A DNA stretch of 10,978 bases, taken from Actinomycetes bacterium (lineage in GTDB: Bacteria > Actinomycetota > Acidimicrobiia > Acidimicrobiales > Microtrichaceae). Shown here piece by piece: positions 6,618-10,978 of the stretch. The stretch spans positions 1 to 10,978 of the forward strand of contig JAFAFN010000175.1 of NCBI GenBank assembly GCA_023423475.1. The letters run 5' to 3'. Made by a program: the position numbers and the translations under genes. Numbering within the stretch: the first letter of the stretch is position 1; every line of letters starts with the position of its first letter. The notes under the pieces are model-generated. The model ran no database searches. It saw only the letters and a list, made by a program, of their open reading frames with translations, and had not been told where the DNA came from.

Positions 6618-7436
6618 ATGACGACGCCAACTCCCGGTTCCGTGATCGACCTCGACGGCGCAGCGAACTGCCGCGACCTGGGTGGCTGGCCGGTCGGCTC
6701 CGGCGGCACCGTGCGGCGCGGCCAGGTCTACCGCTCCACCGACCTGTTCGGTCTCACCGACGACGGCCTGACCGAGCTGGCGGCGCTGGGGCTGCACACG
6801 ATCTACGACCTGCGCACCACCGCTGAGCGCTCGGCGCAGCCCGACCGTCTGCCCGCGGGGATCGCGGACGTGCACCTCGACGTGCTCGCGGACGAGCCGG
6901 GCAACCCGGCGGCGGGCGCTGCGGACCTCCAGAAGCTGCTCGCCGACCCTGCGACGCTCGAGCAGCTGCTCGGGGGCACCTCGATCACCGAGCTCTTCGC
7001 CGGTGCGTACCGGGGTGTCGTCAGCCTGCCGAGCGCGATCGCCTCGTACCGGGCGATGTACGCAGGGATCGCCGACGCGGCCACGCGCCCCGTCCTGTTC
7101 CACTGCACGACGGGCAAGGACCGCACCGGCTGGGGAGCATCGGCGTTGCTGAGCTTCCTCGGGGTGAGCCACGACGACGTGGTCGCGGAGTACCTGCTGA
7201 CCAACACCGAGATCCTGCCGTTCACGCAACCGATGTACGACGAGTTCCAGGCCGCCGGTGGCGACCCGGAGCTGCTGCGACCGGCCCTGGGTGTCGAGGT
7301 CGAGTACCTGCAGACGGCCTTCGACGAGATGGCGTCGCGCTTCGGCACGATCGAGGACTACTTCTCGAAGGGACTCGGGCTCGACGACGCGACGCTCGAC
7401 GCGTTGCGCTCGCAGCTCATCGACACGGCGGACTGA
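6618..7436 (+). CDS. Tyrosine-protein phosphatase, PtpB-like (Y_phosphatase3 family)
   Basis: The 272-residue enzyme should hydrolyse phosphate monoesters from tyrosine, serine/threonine or phosphoinositide substrates through a cysteinyl-phosphate intermediate. The P-loop HCTTGKDRTGW at 162-172 has Cys163 and Arg169 (CX5R). The N-terminus carries the family entry motif NCRDLGGWPV (17-26), then RRGQVYRSTDLFGLTDDG and IYDLRTTAER (62-71). Length is close to that of mycobacterial PtpB. There is no signal peptide; PtpB itself is exported without a classical one, but export here cannot be judged. ATG 6618 begins the conserved N-terminus. In-frame extension to 6339 reads as non-coding sequence. No Shine-Dalgarno is evident. 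The gene diverges from the DksA-like gene and ends just before a strong hairpin. Confidence 0.93.
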   Translation: MTTPTPGSVIDLDGAANCRDLGGWPVGSGGTVRRGQVYRSTDLFGLTDDGLTELAALGLHTIYDLRTTAERSAQPDRLPAGIADVHLDVLADEPGNPAAGAADLQKLLADPATLEQLLGGTSITELFAGAYRGVVSLPSAIASYRAMYAGIADAATRPVLFHCTTGKDRTGWGASALLSFLGVSHDDVVAEYLLTNTEILPFTQPMYDEFQAAGGDPELLRPALGVEVEYLQTAFDEMASRFGTIEDYFSKGLGLDDATLDALRSQLIDTAD

Positions 7437-7441
7437 ACCGC

Positions 7442-7468
7442 ACCGGCGGACTCCGGAGCCCCGCCGGT
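7442..7468. terminator. Hairpin after the phosphatase gene
   Basis: ACCGGCGG (7442-7449) pairs perfectly with CCGCCGGT (7461-7468). The 11-nt loop contains the small palindrome CTCCGGAG. The stem starts 6 nt after the phosphatase stop and ends 24 nt before the next start codon. It probably separates the two same-strand genes. No T-tract is present. Confidence 0.55.
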
Positions 7469-7479
7469 CGACCGGTCGC

Positions 7480-7485
7480 TAGCGT
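7480..7485 (+). promoter_or_regulatory. Putative -10 element of the haem-binding protein gene (leaderless arrangement)
   Basis: TAGCGT ends 7 nt before ATG 7493, with no Shine-Dalgarno sequence between. The arrangement matches those before the MarR and left acyl-CoA synthetase genes. The -35 region is not recognisable. Confidence 0.35.
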
Positions 7486-7492
7486 GACCGCC

Positions 7493-7951
7493 ATGGACGA
7501 CTCGGTGCGTGGGCACCGGTGGTGGCACCGGTTGCGCTGGATCACCGCCGCGCTCGTCGCGGTCGTCGTCGGACTGCAGCTCGTGCCGTACGGCAGGGAC
7601 CACTCCAACCCGCCGGTGGTGTCCGATGCTCCGTGGCCCGACGAACGGGTCGCGGCCATCGCCCGGGAGTCCTGCTACTCGTGCCACAGCAACGAGACCG
7701 AGTGGCCGTGGTACTCGTCGGTCGCACCGATGTCCTGGCTGGTGCAGCAGGACGTCGACGCCGGTCGGGACGAGCTCAACTTCTCGACCTGGCCGGACGA
7801 CGACGGCGAGCTCGACGACGCCGTCGAGCAGATCCTCGAAGGGGACATGCCGCCGACGAGGTACACCGGCATCCACCGTGGCGCGGCACTCACCGACGCC
7901 GAGCAGGACGAGCTGATCACAGCGCTGGTCGCCATGGACCACCAGGACTGA
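7493..7951 (+). CDS. Membrane-anchored haem-binding domain protein (CXXCH)
   Basis: This 152-residue protein matches the Haem_bd domain (PF14376), a small c-type cytochrome-like fold. A basic N-terminus and one hydrophobic helix (about 16-32, ITAALVAVVVGLQLVPY) form a signal anchor, so the rest faces the cell exterior. The haem attachment site CYSCH is at 61-65. Family residues follow: NETEWPWYSSVAPMSWLVQ (67-85), GRDELNFSTW (91-100), Met119 in GDMPP as likely distal ligand, and YTGIHRGAALTDAE (124-137). A covalently bound haem and a role in electron transfer or haem sensing are inferred. ATG 7493 is preferred; an in-frame GTG at 7484 would add three residues. A -10-like TAGCGT lies 7 nt upstream. 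No cytochrome partner gene is in the window. Confidence 0.88.
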   Translation: MDDSVRGHRWWHRLRWITAALVAVVVGLQLVPYGRDHSNPPVVSDAPWPDERVAAIARESCYSCHSNETEWPWYSSVAPMSWLVQQDVDAGRDELNFSTWPDDDGELDDAVEQILEGDMPPTRYTGIHRGAALTDAEQDELITALVAMDHQD

Positions 7952-7998
7952 TCCCGGCGCGGATCGAAGCGCGGCCAGGATCTGACGTATCGACGGTG

Positions 7999-8047
7999 CC
8001 ACCCCCACCCTGTGTACATCCGCTCTGAGAGCGTCGGGTGGGGCTGG
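7999..8047. repeat. Nested inverted repeat downstream of the haem-binding gene
   Basis: The outer arms CCACCCCCACCC (7999-8010) and GGGTGGGGCTGG (8036-8047) pair over 12 positions with one mismatch. Inside is the odd palindrome CGCTCTGAGAGCG (8021-8033). The structure lies 47 nt after the haem-binding gene stop. It could be a terminator, a structured transcript or a mobile-element end. Confidence 0.5.
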
Positions 8048-8063
8048 GGGAGCAGAAGCCGTA

Positions 8064-8083
8064 CCAGTACTGGGGAAACCCCA
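8064..8083. repeat. Overlapping palindrome and short hairpin
   Basis: CCAGTACTGG (8064-8073) is a perfect 10-bp palindrome. It overlaps TGGGGAAACCCCA (8071-8083), a 5-bp stem with an AAA loop. The two structures are mutually exclusive because they share bases 8071-8073. Function is unknown. Confidence 0.4.
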
Positions 8084-8295
8084 CTTTGAGCCGCTCCCGG
8101 GAACACCCGGATCGTGACCGCGCTGCAGGTCGATGTGTCCACTGAGACCAGCCCCGTCGAGGGTCCACCACTCGCTCATGATTGAAGGCTATAGACGACA
8201 CATCTGAAGGCGTCGCGGTGTGTCTGGGGCGCGTTGAGGGGTCCCGTCGGAAGCCGGCATGGGTGGCCACGGCTCCGTGTGAACGACCGAGGGGG

Positions 8296-9642
8296 TCAGC
8301 GAAGCCAGACCGCCTCGTCGGTCACGTCGATCCCGAAAGGCCTGGCTGCCGACTCGATTTGGTGCTCGGCCGTGTGCCAGTGGCGCCGCCGGACTTCGCC
8401 GTCGGCGGTCAGCTGCGGGCACTCGATGCATCCGAACGACTGGAAGAGGTCGAGCCCCACCTGTGCCGCTGCCGCCAGAAGTGAAGGTCCGCCGCCAACG
8501 AGATCGTCCAGACTCAACGTATGCCGTGACTGTGCGATCGTCTGGAGCGGAGCGTCATTGGTGTAGTCGTCGTTGAAGCTCGACTGGCCCCCGGTGGCGA
8601 GCCGAGCACCGCGTCGGCTGAAGATGGTTGAAGCAACGACTGCGTCTCCGGTCGTGCGGGCAGTGCCGGTGGCGAATTGGCCGAGGACGGCGAGGGCTGC
8701 GATCAGTTCCTGGGTGAGGCGAGCGTCGGGTATCCGGTCGTAGCCCACCGGGTCGTTGGTTGGTGAGCGGGCTTCGTCGCCGATCCACTGAACGATCGCA
8801 CTGGAGCCATCGGTGTACAGGTGGACGATCGCCCCACGCCGGGCCACCGGCTCGCTTGGCTTACCGCCGAACCCGACTGCGATGTGCCGATGTCCCACCC
8901 GCGGCGCTGTGCTCAAAGCGTGGTCGAAGGTGGTCTCGAAGAAGCGGGGGAAGGCGGCCATCGAGACGACGCCCGCTGCGTTCCGTAGCGCGTCGACATC
9001 GATCGGTGCGTGCCCCGATCGGTTCGGCACGAGTGCTGTGACGAGATACGACGCGGTACCTCCGGACTTCGCCGTCACCTCGATGTCAGACATCAACTGG
9101 TCGAGACGGTCCGTTTGTTCTGCTGCGGTGGAGAAGCGATTCCGGTAGGCGTCGGCGACCTCGCTTTCCGAGAGCCACCGCGTCGTCGTCTTCGACCGTT
9201 GTGGGTACCTGAGGTTCCGGTCGGCGCGAACGCAGTGCGGAGCGAACGGACTTCTCTGCACCTCGATCACGTACCAACCAGACGTCTCGTCGTCGTCGGA
9301 AGGGACCCTGTGAAGGGCGAACTCCGGGAACGGAAAGCAGTTCGCCGCGACGATCTGCTGGATGCGCTGCTCTTCCCCGTCAGAGAGCTCGACGGGCTCG
9401 ACGCTGACTGCGACCGCGTCATCCTCCTGAACTCCGAGGAGGATGACCCCGCCGAGCGCGTTGGCCATCGCTGCGACATCGGCAGCGAGGTCCTTCTTCT
9501 CGGCATCACTGTTTCCGTAGAGCTCACCTTTGAACTCCAGGTCGGTGTCCTCTCGAGCAGCGGTCGTCACGAGCGCTCGAATGGCCGGCTCCGTGAGCTC
9601 AACGATCGGCGCGCCGAGCAGCGCCTCCAGCCTCGTCGTCAT
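8296..9642 (-). CDS. AlbA_2 (Schlafen-type) domain protein with unrecognised C-terminal region
   Basis: The 448-residue protein has an N-terminal AlbA_2 domain (PF04326), found in bacterial putative ATP-binding or DNA-binding regulators and related to the Schlafen core. Residues 31-38 (EDTDLEFK) carry the conserved acidic/LEFK motif. Residues 52-75 hold the LAADVAAMANALGGVILLGV strand-helix block, and 139-170 hold the R-YPQRSKTTTRWLSESEVADAY segment that closes the domain. From about 175 onward I recognise no family. The region includes DDYTNDAPLQTIAQSRHTLS (358-377) and a CIEC pair (405-408). ATG 9642 is chosen over 9672 because GGAGG lies 6 nt upstream. By eye the gene is less GC-rich than its neighbours. 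It is flanked by an inverted-repeat region and a truncated dehydrogenase, so it looks like accessory DNA. Nuclease, regulatory or defence roles are possible but unproven. Confidence 0.85.
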   Translation of the reverse strand: MTTRLEALLGAPIVELTEPAIRALVTTAAREDTDLEFKGELYGNSDAEKKDLAADVAAMANALGGVILLGVQEDDAVAVSVEPVELSDGEEQRIQQIVAANCFPFPEFALHRVPSDDDETSGWYVIEVQRSPFAPHCVRADRNLRYPQRSKTTTRWLSESEVADAYRNRFSTAAEQTDRLDQLMSDIEVTAKSGGTASYLVTALVPNRSGHAPIDVDALRNAAGVVSMAAFPRFFETTFDHALSTAPRVGHRHIAVGFGGKPSEPVARRGAIVHLYTDGSSAIVQWIGDEARSPTNDPVGYDRIPDARLTQELIAALAVLGQFATGTARTTGDAVVASTIFSRRGARLATGGQSSFNDDYTNDAPLQTIAQSRHTLSLDDLVGGGPSLLAAAAQVGLDLFQSFGCIECPQLTADGEVRRRHWHTAEHQIESAARPFGIDVTDEAVWLR

Positions 9643-9655
9643 CTCCACCCTCCCA

Positions 9656-9683
9656 GGTCGAACGACCAGCATCCTCGAACGAG
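9656..9683. promoter_or_regulatory. Two spaced TCGAACGA inverted repeats upstream of the AlbA_2 gene
   Basis: GGTCGAACGACC (9656-9667) and CTCGAACGAG (9674-9683) are each symmetric around AA and share the core TCGAACGA. Their centres are 17 bp apart, and the sites lie 14-41 nt upstream of the ATG at 9642. A third partial copy, GCGAACGA, is at 9728-9735. The arrangement suggests a regulator-binding array, perhaps autoregulation. No -35/-10 pair can be assigned confidently beside them. Confidence 0.4.
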
Positions 9684-9735
9684 CGACCCTCGATCCAGAG
9701 TCATCAATCTGGCCCCGGCGGTACGGCGCGAACGA

Positions 9736-9816
9736 TCAGCTCGCCAAAGGACGCACGTCACCGAGGTCGAGCGGAACCCACCCTCCGCTGCCGTCCGGGT
9801 AGTCCTCGTAGTCCAT
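9736..9816 (-). CDS. Possible 26-residue open frame or gene remnant
   Basis: An ATG at 9816 opens a 26-codon frame ending in TGA at 9736-9738. Its codons look native (GAC, TAC, GAG, CCG, GGC) and the product is acidic (MDYEDYPDGSGGWVPLDLGD and six more residues). It overlaps the last part of the dehydrogenase fragment in another frame. No Shine-Dalgarno sequence is seen. It could be a real micropeptide, the tail of a deleted gene fused at the junction, or chance. I do not recognise it. Confidence 0.2.
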   Translation of the reverse strand: MDYEDYPDGSGGWVPLDLGDVRPLAS

Positions 9817-10039
9817 TTGTTGCACCGGGGATGGAGATCGACTTGAAGTCGAGGTAGTGCTCGAGGCCCTCGGGTCCGAACTCGCGGCCGAGTCCGCTGG
9901 CCTTGCGTCCGCCGAACGGCGCAGCGATGTCGACGAGGTACTGGTTGATGCCGAACGTGCCGGTCCGAACCTGGGCGGCGATCTCGATGCCGTGCGCCTG
10001 GTCGCTCGTCCAGACCGAGCCAGCGAGTCCGTGGTGTTC
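9758..10039 (-). pseudogene. Truncated aldehyde dehydrogenase, C-terminal fragment only
   Basis: NAD(P)-dependent aldehyde dehydrogenases oxidise aldehydes to acids. Here only about the last 70 residues of the roughly 480-residue family survive. The minus-strand frame reads GLAGSVWTSDQAHGIEIAAQ, then VRTGTFGINQYLVDIAAPFGG, then RKASGLGREFGPEGLEHYLD and FKSISIPG. These match the end of the catalytic domain (PFGGXKXSGXGREXG) and the C-terminal strand. The catalytic Cys and Glu are absent. Homology begins abruptly near 10039, 6 nt past the stop of the adjacent acyl-CoA synthetase. It stops near 9825, after which the frame continues about 20 codons to TGA at 9758-9760 with unrelated sequence. No internal stop interrupts the fragment. 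It is best explained as the scar of a deletion or recombination. Confidence 0.85.
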
Positions 10040-10044
10040 CCTAG

Positions 10045-10978
10045 TTAGACGATCCGTGAGTCGCGCCCTTCCCAGTACTCATCTCTGAGCAGGCGTTTGT
10101 AGAGCTTCCCGGTCGGATGGCGAGGCAGCTCGTCACGGAAGTCGACCGAGCGCGGACACTTCACGTCTGCCAGCCGCTCGCGGCAGTAGTGGATGAGCTC
10201 CAACTCAAGTGCCGCACTTCCCTCGACGCCACTTACCGGCTGAACAACCGCCTTGACCTCTTCTCCGAACTCGTCGTTGGGCACACCGAAGACTGCGACG
10301 TCGAAGATCTTCGGATGGAGCGCGAGGACGTTCTCGGCCTCCTGTGGGTAGATGTTGACCCCGCCCGAGATGATCATGAACGCCTTGCGGTCGGTGAGGT
10401 ACAAGAAGCCGTCCTCGTCAAGTCGCCCTACGTCGCCCAGCGTTGACCAACCCCTGCCGCGCCCGTCGCGAGCGTCGTCGGTCTTCGCCGGATCGTTGTG
10501 GTACTGGAAAGACGCAGCTCCCTTGCCGCCGAAGTAGATCGTGCCGACATCGCCGACGGGGACCTCCTGGCCATCGTCCCCCACGATGTGGAGCGTGCCC
10601 AAGATCGCCCGGCCGACTGAACCCGGGTGGGCGAGCCACTCCTCGGGGGTGCAGTAGACGAATCCGCTGCCTTCGGTCCCGCCGTAGTACTCGTGCACGA
10701 TCGGACCCCACCAGTCGATCATCCGGCGCTTGATGTCGGGCGGGCAGGGCGCTGCGGCATGCAGGACGAAACGCAGCGACGACAGGTCGTGGCGCTCGCG
10801 CACCGCGGCGGGAAGCGCGAGCAGGCGGACGAACATGGTCGGCACCATGAACAGGCTGTCGATCCGGTGCTCCTCGACGAGCGCCAGCAGCCGCTCCGGC
10901 TCGAAGCGCGGCATCAGCACCAGCAGGTCGGCCGTAACGGCGGCGCTGAGCGCGATGCCGTTGGGGGCGCCGTGATAG
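10045..10978 (-). CDS. AMP-binding acyl-CoA synthetase (FadD type), C-terminal part, runs off right edge
   Basis: This ATP-dependent acyl-CoA ligase is represented by its last 310 residues; the frame is open to the window edge and the start lies outside. In visible numbering, MVPTMFVRLL (44-53) is followed by the adenylate-binding EYYGGTEGSG (97-106). GDVGRLDEDGFLYLTDRKAFMIISGGVNIYP spans 181-211 and contains the conserved Asp and hinge region. The C-terminal PTGKLYKRLLRDEYW (288-302) carries the catalytic lysine Lys291. The C-terminus is of normal length, so the nearby rearrangement did not damage it. Its closest family look is the FadD4-like group of mycobacteria, from memory of the SGGVNIYPQE and YHNDP blocks. 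The aldehyde dehydrogenase scar lies directly downstream on the same strand, suggesting a former operon. Substrate is unknown. Confidence 0.93.
   Translation of the reverse strand, partial: YHGAPNGIALSAAVTADLLVLMPRFEPERLLALVEEHRIDSLFMVPTMFVRLLALPAAVRERHDLSSLRFVLHAAAPCPPDIKRRMIDWWGPIVHEYYGGTEGSGFVYCTPEEWLAHPGSVGRAILGTLHIVGDDGQEVPVGDVGTIYFGGKGAASFQYHNDPAKTDDARDGRGRGWSTLGDVGRLDEDGFLYLTDRKAFMIISGGVNIYPQEAENVLALHPKIFDVAVFGVPNDEFGEEVKAVVQPVSGVEGSAALELELIHYCRERLADVKCPRSVDFRDELPRHPTGKLYKRLLRDEYWEGRDSRIV

Larger units (their letters stand above)
7952..8295. other. 344-bp stretch without a supported gene, rich in inverted repeats
   Basis: No open frame here has family motifs or consistent codon use. 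It contains nested hairpins at 7999-8047 and a palindrome plus hairpin at 8064-8083. It also has a minus-strand start-like site (ATG at 8179, preceded by TAGCCT with a 6-nt gap). The peptide from that start (beginning MSEWWTLDGAGL) loses coding character after about 35 codons and then runs antisense through the haem-binding gene. The stretch may be the remains of a deleted gene or mobile element, or a structured RNA or intergenic region. I do not recognise it. Confidence 0.5.

Noticed and set aside
7358..8179. A 273-codon minus-strand frame opposite the haem-binding gene
   Set aside because: Only its first 35 codons or so look plausible, and the rest is antisense to a gene with a clear CXXCH domain. 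It is not called as a gene, but the start is noted as a finding.
9695..9712. CCAGA/TCTGG 5-bp hairpin upstream of the AlbA_2 gene
   Set aside because: The stem is short with an 8-nt loop, and no other signal coincides with it. It is too weak to call.
9857..10048. Short plus-strand open frames across the dehydrogenase scar
   Set aside because: They are antisense to a region with clear aldehyde dehydrogenase homology on the minus strand.
8064..10080. AGTACTGGG shared between 8066-8074 and the minus strand near 10071-10079, considered as island end repeats
   Set aside because: The match is about 10 nt and inverted. The second copy lies inside the intact coding end of the acyl-CoA synthetase, so chance is the simpler explanation.

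Overview
The window is high-GC, gene-dense DNA from an actinobacterium. A member of the Acidimicrobiia or a relative is my best guess. The clues are a wax ester synthase/diacylglycerol acyltransferase (WS/DGAT), FadD-type acyl-CoA synthetases at both edges, a MarR/YceI pair, a PtpB-like phosphatase, and several genes that look leaderless. No rRNA, tRNA, CRISPR array or intact insertion sequence is visible.

Layout. The left edge (1-216, minus) holds the first 72 residues of an acyl-CoA synthetase. A perfect match to the KstR consensus TNNAACNNGTTNNA lies directly upstream. Two tandem hairpins separate this gene from a WS/DGAT acyltransferase (298-1824, minus). Diverging from the acyltransferase is an alpha/beta hydrolase (1959-3389), followed 6 nt later by a YibE/F membrane protein (3396-4670). 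This left third looks like lipid storage and turnover: fatty-acid or steroid side-chain activation, neutral lipid synthesis and ester hydrolysis. Next is a YceI protein (4825-5367, minus) divergent from a MarR regulator (5485-5997). A consensus-like promoter overlapped by an inverted repeat sits between them and suggests direct repression of yceI. The MarR gene converges on a DksA/TraR-type zinc-finger protein (5994-6371, minus), and their stop codons share bases. A CX5R tyrosine phosphatase (6618-7436) and a membrane-anchored CXXCH haem-binding protein (7493-7951) follow. The 246 bp between the DksA-like gene and the phosphatase hold both 5' regions and no further gene that I can support.

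From about 7952 to 10044 the window looks like an accessory or rearranged segment. It contains 344 bp without a supported gene but rich in inverted repeats. It then has a 448-residue protein with an N-terminal AlbA_2 (Schlafen-type) domain and an unrecognised C-terminal part (8296-9642, minus). Last comes a truncated fragment of an aldehyde dehydrogenase C-terminus (9758-10039, minus), which abuts the 3' end of another acyl-CoA synthetase (10045-10978, minus, running off the right edge).

The least understood item is the AlbA_2 protein. It has two spaced copies of a TCGAACGA-centred inverted repeat just upstream and sits beside signs of rearrangement. The most mechanistically specific signals are the KstR box and the MarR/yceI control region. 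All family names come from reading motifs by eye. No database search was run.
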